A DNA stretch of 64,000 bases, taken from positions 1-64,000 of the forward strand of contig JAIQFX010000003.1 of the NCBI GenBank assembly GCA_020073005.1, written 5' to 3'. This DNA is from Terriglobia bacterium (lineage in GTDB: Bacteria; Acidobacteriota; Vicinamibacteria; Vicinamibacterales; CAVVIG01). Below, one piece after another: positions 52,313 through 58,833 of this stretch (positions are counted from its first letter, which is position 1; each line of letters begins with the position of its first letter). A program made the position numbers and the translations under genes. The notes beneath the pieces were generated by a model, which was given only the letters and a program-made list of their open reading frames with translations, made no database searches and was not told where the DNA came from.

Positions 52313-52957
52313 TTATCCGGCGGTTGGCCGCGGCGCGGGGCGCCCAGTGGCCGCAAGCGCCGCAGCTGCCGCAAGCTTGTGTTTGGCCTGCCAGGGTGGC
52401 CCGATCGATCGACCCATCGCGTACAGGAAAGCGTTGACGTCCTGGCGGCCGAGCACCGCTGCCGCGTCGGGAAACACGCGCTCGCGGTCGTACCAATGCA
52501 CGGACCAGCCGCGCGCCTCGGCTGCGGTTGCGAGGGCCTCGCGATACATGACGGAGTCTGCGAGGGTCTGCGCGCGATTGTCGCCGATCCGCTCCTCGAT
52601 CGTCGGCGGAAGACTGGGGCACGCGCGGATCGCGATGGTCGCAATCGGCACGGGCACCGCCGCAGCCAGCGCCTCGAGGCCCTCGCGCGCGCCGCGCCCG
52701 GCGGACGCTCGCACGCGCTCGACGAGCGCCACGGCGTCAGCGAGCGAAAGCGCCCGCGCTCCCGGGATGTTCAGGTAACGGCCCACCGCCCAGGACCCTT
52801 CGTGGTGATGCGGATGCGTCGGCAGACCGCGTTCGGTGAGGTCGATGCGCCGGCGATCGAGGAGCTCGCCGCCAGGCGCGACAGTAACGAGCACCGCTGA
52901 GTTACCGTGCTCGGCGACGCCGACGGTCGCGGCTCGCGGCGTTCGTCCTCTCGCCAC
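52313..52957 (-). CDS. Unknown protein with RNase-H-like start, cargo of the first junction unit
   Basis: A 214-residue cytoplasmic protein that I cannot name. Residues 11-42 (ATVGVAEHGNSAVLVTVAPGGELLDRRRIDLT) have the beta-hairpin-strand pattern that opens RNase-H/RuvC-like folds. A later segment (VPIATIAIRACPSLPPTIEERIGDNRAQTLADSVMYREALATAAEARGWSVHWYDRERVF, about 102-160) gives a second strand, a long helix and another strand, as expected for that fold. The tail DVNAFLYAMGRSIGPPWQAKHKLAAAAALAA is helical. Catalytic acidic residues cannot be assigned with confidence: Glu15 replaces the usual first Asp. It lies alone, pointing away from the dedA-side repeat. Confidence 0.7.
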   Translation of the reverse strand: MARGRTPRAATVGVAEHGNSAVLVTVAPGGELLDRRRIDLTERGLPTHPHHHEGSWAVGRYLNIPGARALSLADAVALVERVRASAGRGAREGLEALAAAVPVPIATIAIRACPSLPPTIEERIGDNRAQTLADSVMYREALATAAEARGWSVHWYDRERVFPDAAAVLGRQDVNAFLYAMGRSIGPPWQAKHKLAAAAALAATGRPAPRPTAG

Positions 52958-53013
52958 GTCTTCCTCCTTCGGGCGCGCGCCCCTGCGGGCCGTCGCTCAC
53001 TCTCGTCCGGATA

Positions 53014-53560
53014 ACTACGTGCAAGGAGACCGCCGAGCGAGCTTCGCAGCTAACCACGTCGTGCGTTTCGCTCGCGCAGTCACTCGAAGTCCTTGAATCG
53101 CAGGATGCTAACACCGTTCATCGCCCTGGAGCTCAAGCGATGGTTGGCTGCGAGGAAGTGGTTGGCTGCGGCGCTGCAGCTAACGGCCGGCTGGTTCAAT
53201 CTGAGAAAGCGCTGGCGATCAGTCGGAGTTGTACCAACGCGACAGCGGTGTCGATCGATCGCCGACGTCCGAGCGCGCCGACTGGAACCGCTGCCGGAAG
53301 TCGGACGCAGCGAGGGTTCCGCGGCGACTTCGTTCCGCGCGATCCGTGGCTTCCAGAGAACCACCGGCGTTGGATCCGCGTGCGCACGCATTTGAAGCAA
53401 GCCGCTAGTCGCCGCGCGTGCGGAAGGGTACCGAGCGGAGGCCGACTTCCCGGCGCGCGAATCGGAGGCGAGCGAGCGACACCGCTGTCGCGAAGATCGT
53501 CCGGTGAAGCCTCGCGTTACGACGGGCCAGCGATTCTTAATTCTGAATTCTCAATTTCCT
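53014..53560. repeat. Long intergenic block, copy A
   Basis: About 530 bp that match 54411-54960 at roughly 85% by eye, with no gap larger than a few tens of bases. It starts at TAACTAC(G/T)TG and includes taaccaacgcgacagcggtgt-like and cggaagggtaccgagcgg segments, a degenerate TAG-headed element (copy i, 53498-53519) and an attctgaattct phrase. No coding frame in it looks real. It is part of the 53014-53706 gap, which holds no gene. Confidence 0.9.
53498..53519 (-). repeat. TAG-headed element family, diverged copy i
   Basis: Minus strand TAACGCGAGGCTTCACCGGA then CG; head changed from TAG to TAA. Corresponds to copy j in block B. Confidence 0.6.
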
Positions 53561-53604
53561 TCGACGGTCTGCCCAGCCAGCGAAGAAACAGGAAGACCAT
53601 AGCT
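53551..53604 (-). pseudogene. Truncated duplicate of the dedA 3' end
   Basis: Minus-strand translation GAMVFLFLRWLGRPSKEIE matches the C-terminus of the intact DedA protein (VMVFAFLRWLGRPPKEIQN). Only about 18 codons remain; the sequence then switches abruptly to the duplicated ligase end. This dates the junction as a recombination product, not mere intergenic similarity. Confidence 0.85.
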
Positions 53605-53643
53605 CCTGTGCGCGGCCGCCGCTCGGCGATTTCTGCCCAGTAG
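53605..53643 (+). pseudogene. Truncated duplicate of the acyl-CoA ligase 3' end
   Basis: CGCGGCCGCCGCTCGGCGAT continues as in the ligase gene to the CAG TAG stop; directly abuts the dedA fragment. Confidence 0.85.
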
Positions 53644-53663
53644 CGTCCGGCTTCAGCCGGACC
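53641..53663 (+). repeat. TAG-headed palindromic element, copy h
   Basis: TAGCGTCCGGCTTCAGCCGG then ACC; same position relative to the ligase end as copy g, but with CCGG arms in place of CCGC. A second hairpin, acggctgcaagccgt, follows at 53680. Confidence 0.8.
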
Positions 53664-53706
53664 AGTCCGCTAGATCAGCCGACGGCTGCAAGCCGTAACC
53701 AGGCGA

Positions 53707-54189
53707 CTATTTGTCGCCGGGCTTTTTGGCTTTAGGCTCCCACAACTCAATGGGATTGCCCTCCGGGTCCTGAAGCCGCGCAAAACGACCGTTAGGATAC
53801 TCTCGAGGATCAATCTTCACCGCAATGCCCGCGGCACGAAGTTGTGCTGCCATGGCATCAAGGTCTCTCACCCTGAAGTTCACCATCCAGACTTTCTTCG
53901 GGTCACCGAAGTAGCCGCTGTTCATCGCGAACGGCGCGAATGCTGTGGGACCGGCTTCCTGCGTCCAGGGTGACGCCTCAGAGTTGTCTGGAATCAAACT
54001 GACACCAAGATTATCCCGGTACCATTTGGCGAGGGCTTTCGGATCCTGCGCGCGGAAAAACAATCCTCCAATCCCAAGTACTTTCTCTATGGGTTTCCCA
54101 TCCTGAGTCGTTCCTGCCTGCGCCGCGAACAGGGGAGCCGTCGTCTGCAGAATCAGGTATCCAAGAACCAAGTACTTTCGCATGATCAT
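53707..54189 (-). CDS. Exported VOC-family protein, cargo of the second junction unit
   Basis: A 160-residue protein with a signal peptide (MIMRKYLVLGYLILQTTAPL, cleaved near FAAQA). The mature part has the glyoxalase/bleomycin-resistance fold: VLGIGGLFFRAQDPKALAKWYRDNLGVSLI and VWMVNFRVRDLDAMAAQLRAAGIAVKIDPREYPNGRFARLQDPEGNPIELWEPK, with the metal-type Glu in PIELWEP. Export is unusual for this family. Base composition is clearly less GC-rich than neighbouring genes and the codons are mixed, which suggests acquisition from elsewhere. ATG at 54189, with AGGAGATGAT upstream, is supported by a GGAG site. Confidence 0.88.
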   Translation of the reverse strand: MIMRKYLVLGYLILQTTAPLFAAQAGTTQDGKPIEKVLGIGGLFFRAQDPKALAKWYRDNLGVSLIPDNSEASPWTQEAGPTAFAPFAMNSGYFGDPKKVWMVNFRVRDLDAMAAQLRAAGIAVKIDPREYPNGRFARLQDPEGNPIELWEPKAKKPGDK

Positions 54190-54388
54190 CTCCTCGTTCG
54201 CCTAACGACATGCGCATCACCAGAGGAATTAGGAACTCCACAACGAAAGCCGTCACGGGCAACGCAAAGACGACACTATCCCATTGGAGAATTTCTGCGC
54301 GATACAACCCGCGTGCCCGATACAACAACACCCCCGTCACGCCGTACACGATTGACACACCGAGCAGTCGGACTAGCGCACGTAACAT
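54190..54388 (-). CDS. Small membrane protein, possibly 3' truncated, cargo of the second junction unit
   Basis: The frame starting at ATG 54388 encodes two hydrophobic segments (LLGVSIVYGVTGVLLYRARG; SVVFALPVTAFVVEFLIPLVM). It stays open to 54011, but from 54189 on it runs out of frame through the VOC gene and loses protein-like character, so the true 3' end was probably lost when the VOC gene was joined. Lower GC than flanks. GTTAGGC occurs 25 nt before its ATG and again 13 nt before the VOC ATG on the minus strand. No family recognised. Confidence 0.45.
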
Positions 54389-54410
54389 TCCTGTCTCGTC
54401 TTGTGTCTGC

Positions 54411-54960
54411 CTAACTACTTGTAAGTAGACCGGCGAGTGAGGTTAGCAGCTAACCCCTCCCTGCCTTGCGCTCGCGCAGTCGCTCGAAGCCCTTGAATCA
54501 GAGGATGCTAACACCGTTCATCGTTCTGGAGCCCCGCAATGGTTGGCTGCCAGACTCGCAGCTAACAGCCGGCTGCTCAATCTGAAGAACGCGCCGGCGA
54601 TCGGTCCGAGCAGTACCAACGCGACAGCGGTGTCGATCGATCGCCGACGTCTGAGCGCGCCGATTGGAGCCGTTGCCGGAAGTCGGGCGCAGCGAGGCTT
54701 CCGCGGCGACTTCGTTCCGCGCGATCCGTGGCTTCGGGAAAACCACCGGCGTTGGATCCGCGGACACATGCATCTGAAGCAAGCCGATAGTCGCCGCGCG
54801 TGCGGAAGGGTACCGAGCGGAGACCGACTTCCCGGCGCGCGAATCGGAGGCGAGCGAGCGACACCGCTGTCGCGCGAAGACGGCTGTCGCCATACGCGCT
54901 CGGCGGAAGCCTCGCGCTACGGCAGCAATCCTGAATTCTGAATTCTTAATTCTGAATTTC
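54411..54960. repeat. Long intergenic block, copy B
   Basis: Homologue of block A. It starts TAACTACTTG, contains a perfect dyad GGTTAGCAGCTAACC near 54441, the shared cggtgtcgatcgatcgccga segment, a degenerate TAG-headed element (copy j, 54898-54919) and an attctgaattcttaattctg phrase that runs into the intact dedA stop. The gap 54389-54945 holds no gene. Confidence 0.9.
54898..54919 (-). repeat. TAG-headed element family, copy j
   Basis: Minus strand TAGCGCGAGGCTTCCGCCGA then GC; same place in block B as copy i in block A. Confidence 0.65.
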
Positions 54961-55500
54961 CTTCGGCGGTCTTCCCAGCCATCGCAGGAACGCGAACACC
55001 ATCACGGCCGGCACCAGCAAGCCCCACCAGCCGGAAAGACCGAAGCGTTCCGCGGTCGCGGGCCCGACATACGCGACGATCAGCATGATCGATCCGGCCC
55101 ACGCGAACGCGCCCAGCAGATTGAGGCCGCTGAACGTGAGCGCCGGCACTTCCGCGTAGGCGCACGCCGCGGGGATCATGAGCCGCAGGCCCGGCATGAA
55201 GCGGCACGTCAGCGCCATCATCTTCGAGTGGCGGCGGACGCGATCGACGACGGTGCCGTGGTATTTTGCGAGACGCTGCGATCGATCGAGCCAGCGATGG
55301 ACGCGGCCGCGCAAACTGTAGAAAACGATCTGATCGCCGGTGGATCCGCCGAGCGCGCCGGCGACGAAGACGCCGAGCGGGTCGAGCTTGCCGAGACTCA
55401 CCAGCACGCTCGCCGTGATGAACACGACTTCGCCTTCGAGCACCGCCGCGACGAACACGGCGACGTAGGCGAGTCCGCCCGGCCAGTCGGCGGGATTCAC
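54946..55500 (-). CDS. DedA-family (SNARE-associated/VTT domain) membrane protein
   Basis: A 184-residue inner-membrane protein, typical DedA size. Features: LAYVAVFVAAVLEGEVVFITASVLVSLGKLD with the conserved acidic E in a re-entrant segment, GGSTGDQIVFYSLRGR, and the family signature FMPGLRLMIPAACAYAEVPALTFSGLNLLGAFAW with the essential Arg in CRFMPGLR. DedA proteins act as lipid (undecaprenyl-phosphate or phospholipid) flippases. The GTG start overlaps the aminotransferase stop (GTGA), so it is the third gene of a coupled operon. Its 3' end and downstream block occur twice in the region. Confidence 0.92.
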   Translation of the reverse strand: MNPADWPGGLAYVAVFVAAVLEGEVVFITASVLVSLGKLDPLGVFVAGALGGSTGDQIVFYSLRGRVHRWLDRSQRLAKYHGTVVDRVRRHSKMMALTCRFMPGLRLMIPAACAYAEVPALTFSGLNLLGAFAWAGSIMLIVAYVGPATAERFGLSGWWGLLVPAVMVFAFLRWLGRPPKEIQN

Positions 55501-56774
55501 GGGGGGGACGACGCCGCGGCCGACGCCTCCGCGAGGACGTCGCGCACGGTCGTCGCGACCCGCTCGAGCTGGTCGCGCCGGAGCCCGCAGTACGCCGGAA
55601 TCTGCAGCGCCTGCGCGCAGCGCCGCGCGCCCGCGGCCTCGGCTTTGACCGTGCCGAACAGCTCCATGTCGGGGGGCACGTCGACGTGCAGCGTTTCGAT
55701 GTCGATGCCGCGGCGGACGCATCGCACGACCAGTTCGTCGCGCTTCGGTCCTTCGGGGCCGATCACGCAGTACTGGTAGTAGACGTGCGTGCGATCGGGC
55801 GGCGCGATGGGGACTTGAATACCAGGGATGCCGCTCAGGGTCTCGGTCACGTACTTCGCGTTGGCCTGCGCCTGCGCCGTCCACTGGTCGAGGTACTTCA
55901 GCGCTTCGAGGCCGATGACGGCCTGCGCGTTCGGAAAGCGCTCGGTGTACTGATCGGGAAGCGGATGCAGCGACCGGATCTTCTCCCACAGAAACACGTC
56001 GGGGTTCGCGTCGATCAGCGCCGAGATCCACAGGACGGGGAAGAGCGAAATCGAGAACACCCACGGCTTGACGAAAATGCGCTGCAGCCGTCCCGTCCAC
56101 AGGCGATCGGTGACGCGCTTCTCGCTGGGCCACGGCAGCGCCTCGATCAACCCCCGCACCTTCGGTGCCAGCGCGCGATCCGCGACGAGCGCCAGCCCGC
56201 CGCCGTAGCAGTTGAGCGGCTTCAGCGTCTGGAAGCTGAAGAGCGCGCCCGAGCCGAACGTGCCGACGGGCTTGCCCTTGTAGAGCGCGCCCAGCGCGTG
56301 CGCGCAGTCCTCGAGGACGATCAGGTTGTGCCGCGCCGCGATCGCGAGCAGCCGGTCCATGTCGCACGGCAGCCCGTACAGGTGCGTGGGGACGATCGCG
56401 CGCGTCTTGTCGGTGATGAGCCGCTCGACCGAATCAGGATCGATCGTGAACGTCTTCGGATCGACATCGGCGAAGACGACCGTGAGCCCGGCGACGCGCG
56501 CCAGCTCGGGCACGACCCAGAACGTCAGCGACGGAAAGATGATCTCGGACCCCGGCGGCAGGTCGAGCGCCTTCAGGATGTAGTAGAACGCCATGCGGCC
56601 GTAGGCCGCCGTGACGGCGCACGACGGGTCGAGGCCGTGGCGCGCGGCGAACGCCGCTTCGAACTCCGCAATCTGGGGACCCTGGATGAACTCGCCGCGG
56701 GCCTTGCATCCCGCGACGAGCTCTTCGGTGTTGGGAAGGACTCGCGCTCCGTAGCGCGAGATGGCAGTCAGCAA
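55497..56774 (-). CDS. DegT/DnrJ/EryC1/StrS-type PLP aminotransferase
   Basis: A 425-residue PLP enzyme of the sugar-aminotransferase family. VTAAYGRMAFYYILKALDLPPGSEIIFPSLTF (about 54-85) is the cofactor-binding helix, VLEDCAHALGALYKGKPVG (153-171) has Asp156 for the pyridine nitrogen, and FSFQTLKPLNCYGGG (179-193) has the Schiff-base Lys185. The family usually aminates nucleotide-activated keto sugars for cell-surface glycans or antibiotics. Flanked by a B12-binding radical SAM gene upstream and a DedA lipid flippase downstream, it may modify a lipid-linked head group instead. No glycosyltransferases are adjacent. Confidence 0.92.
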   Translation of the reverse strand: MLTAISRYGARVLPNTEELVAGCKARGEFIQGPQIAEFEAAFAARHGLDPSCAVTAAYGRMAFYYILKALDLPPGSEIIFPSLTFWVVPELARVAGLTVVFADVDPKTFTIDPDSVERLITDKTRAIVPTHLYGLPCDMDRLLAIAARHNLIVLEDCAHALGALYKGKPVGTFGSGALFSFQTLKPLNCYGGGLALVADRALAPKVRGLIEALPWPSEKRVTDRLWTGRLQRIFVKPWVFSISLFPVLWISALIDANPDVFLWEKIRSLHPLPDQYTERFPNAQAVIGLEALKYLDQWTAQAQANAKYVTETLSGIPGIQVPIAPPDRTHVYYQYCVIGPEGPKRDELVVRCVRRGIDIETLHVDVPPDMELFGTVKAEAAGARRCAQALQIPAYCGLRRDQLERVATTVRDVLAEASAAASSPP

Positions 56775-56802
56775 CCTTCGTGGCCTTCGTGAGCGTTGTG
56801 GT

Positions 56803-58197
56803 TCAGCACGCCACCGGACGTGAAATGTCGGCGATCTCCTCGCGCGAATGCCGATCGTTCACGCGCCGATCCATCCGGCTCACCCATTCACGGATGGCCG
56901 TGTTCTGAATCTTCAGGAAGTTCGCCAGGTACGACGGCCGCATGTAGAAACGCTTGTACGCGGCGCCGAGCAGGAACTGCAGCTCGCGCTGCGTCAGCGT
57001 CGGATGCCTGAAGGTCGGCGTGTAGCCGTCGAACTTCTCCCAGTCCGTCTCGGTCAGCAGCGGTTCGAGCTGCTTGAACATCGGCGTGCCCGGATACGGC
57101 GTCAGGATCTTGAACTGCGCGAACGTCGATCCCAGATCCGTGGCGTAGTCGATCGTCGCGGCGATCGAGTTCCAGTCGTCCTGCAGGAAGCCGAGCACGT
57201 AGAACGCGGCGGTGACGATGCCCTTCGTGCGGCAGTGGTCGATCACCTCGCGCTGATGCGTCTGCGGAATCGGCCGGCGGCCGGATTTCTTCAGCGTCGC
57301 CGGGTCGAGCGATTCGACGCCGAAGCTCATCGCGCGGAAGCCCGCGTCGTAGAGCCGATCGAGCAGCTCCACGTCCAGCCGGTCCAGCCGCGTCTCGGCC
57401 TCGAACGTCAGCGTCAGGTTGCGCGCCTTGATCTCGTCGCACAGCTCGAGGCAGCGGTCGCGCTGCTCGCTGAACAGCGGGTCGCGGAAGATGACGTACG
57501 GCCGCTTGTGCATGTCGCACAGGCGCTCCAGCTCGTCCGCGATGTTCGCGATCGACCGCGCGCGGTAGCCCGCGAGAATCCGGTGCGGGCAGTACGTGCA
57601 GAACTCGGGGCAGCCGCGGCTGGCCAGCAGCGGGTACCCGCCGCCGAAGGGCCGCGTGAACAGCTTGAGGCCGAGGTTCCGCCGGTCCTCGGTGACCAGA
57701 TCCCACCGCGGGAACGGCAGCGAATCGAGATCGTCGATCTGTTCGCTGATCGTCATCCCGCTCGGCACGATGCCCTGCGCCAGGCGCATGACGCCGGCTT
57801 CGGGCTCGCCGTTCATGATGAAGTCGCAGTGATCCTGGTAGAGCTCCGGCATCTTCGACGCCGTGATCCCGAGGAAGCCGACCTTCACGCCGCGGGCGCG
57901 CATCTGATCGGCCCACGCGGCTTCGGCCTTGTGGTCGACGAGCGACGAGAGCACGAGCGCGACGTCGCCGTCCACCAGATCGCCACGCGTCCATTTCACG
58001 TCATGGCCGGCGCGCGCGAGGATCGCGGCGCAGTACGCCATGTGGACGCTCGGGACGTCGTGGAACTGCTTCTTGAGATACGAGATCACGCTCGTCACGC
58101 GCGTGAACGGCTCGAGCCGCGAGCCGTAGCCGCCGACGACCGTGTCCTTGCTGACGAAGCCGCGGGAAGATTTCAAGTCTGCGAGAACAACTCGCAT
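56803..58197 (-). CDS. B12-binding radical SAM protein
   Basis: A 464-residue enzyme. Residues 1-145 have the Rossmann-like arrangement of a cobalamin-binding domain (MRVVLADLKSS, AILARAGHDVKWTRGDLVDGDVALVLSSLV), though the DxHxxG motif is not obvious. The radical SAM core contains Cys196, Cys200 and Cys203 (RGCPEFCTYCPH) for the 4Fe-4S cluster, SFGVESLDPATLKKSGR and the GGE-like region FEAETR. Such proteins perform methylations, ring contractions and lipid modifications (e.g. hopanoid HpnP/HpnR). First gene of the operon with the aminotransferase and DedA; GAGGTGA ribosome site and CATAAT box upstream. Confidence 0.9.
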   Translation of the reverse strand: MRVVLADLKSSRGFVSKDTVVGGYGSRLEPFTRVTSVISYLKKQFHDVPSVHMAYCAAILARAGHDVKWTRGDLVDGDVALVLSSLVDHKAEAAWADQMRARGVKVGFLGITASKMPELYQDHCDFIMNGEPEAGVMRLAQGIVPSGMTISEQIDDLDSLPFPRWDLVTEDRRNLGLKLFTRPFGGGYPLLASRGCPEFCTYCPHRILAGYRARSIANIADELERLCDMHKRPYVIFRDPLFSEQRDRCLELCDEIKARNLTLTFEAETRLDRLDVELLDRLYDAGFRAMSFGVESLDPATLKKSGRRPIPQTHQREVIDHCRTKGIVTAAFYVLGFLQDDWNSIAATIDYATDLGSTFAQFKILTPYPGTPMFKQLEPLLTETDWEKFDGYTPTFRHPTLTQRELQFLLGAAYKRFYMRPSYLANFLKIQNTAIREWVSRMDRRVNDRHSREEIADISRPVAC

Positions 58198-58247
58198 CGG
58201 TCACCTCAAATTATGACGACACCGTGAACAGCCCTGAGAAACGTCGG

Positions 58248-58691
58248 TCAGGCTGCTGCCGGTGGTCCACGAGGGGACCGGGGAGAGGACTCGTGCGTGT
58301 GGGGGCGGCCGTCCACGGATCCGACGAGCTCGCCGAGCGGGCGCAGAGAGGGAATCGGGCGCTCGTCGGCGTCGATGCGCGCCGCGGGCGCGCTCGGAAT
58401 CGCCGCGAACCGGTCGCCGAGCGCGACGCGCGTGCCGCGCCGCATCCGGGCCGTGATGTCCGTCAAGCCGTACAGCGATCGGGCCGGCGGCAGCGCCACC
58501 GGTCCGCCGAACGATTTCGCGTGCCGCGGCAGCCGCCGGAGCGTCGTCGTCTGCGGATCGCAGGCCGGTCCCGCCGCCGCGCGGCCGGGCGCGGGCGCCG
58601 CCTGCGCGGCGGACGCCGACACCAGCCACAGCAGCGCGATGCTGCCAGCCTTCATGGAGATCCGGGCGATCGAGGATGCCGTGTTACGCAT
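58248..58691 (-). CDS. Small exported protein of unknown function
   Basis: About 147 residues from ATG 58691. The signal peptide MKAGSIALLWLVSASAAQA follows a short amino-terminal extension (MRNTASSIARIS); the start could be the internal Met at 58655. The mature part is Ala/Pro/Arg-rich with a conserved-looking stretch LPRHAKSFGGPVALPPARSLYGLTDITARMRRGTRVALGDRFAAIP. The ATG is in the loop of a small dyad GTTAC-GCAT-GTAAC. No family recognised; the C-terminal quarter may be non-native, since it is low-complexity. Confidence 0.55.
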   Translation of the reverse strand: MRNTASSIARISMKAGSIALLWLVSASAAQAAPAPGRAAAGPACDPQTTTLRRLPRHAKSFGGPVALPPARSLYGLTDITARMRRGTRVALGDRFAAIPSAPAARIDADERPIPSLRPLGELVGSVDGRPHTHESSPRSPRGPPAAA

Positions 58692-58783
58692 GTAACGGAA
58701 TGTGTGATGTCTGCCGAGGTGCGGCCACCAATATCCCATAGCGCAGCCGGGGACGCAACCAAGGAAGGTGAAAGGCGGCCCGA

Positions 58784-58789
58784 TATAAT
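58784..58789 (+). promoter_or_regulatory. -10 element TATAAT of the flavoprotein gene
   Basis: Perfect TATAAT 44 nt before the ATG at 58834, in the 142-nt divergent gap; a leadered transcript is expected. Confidence 0.5.
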
Positions 58790-58833
58790 GGCGACTTTCG
58801 CGCAGAATTGGCCGAATCCTCCATGTTCCACGC

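Noticed and set aside
54196-54413. Integron attC sites (GTTAGGC at 54196-54202 and 54407-54413)
   Set aside because: No matching RYYYAAC partner at a proper distance with L-boxes, and no integrase gene seen; kept only as a cassette-like hint.
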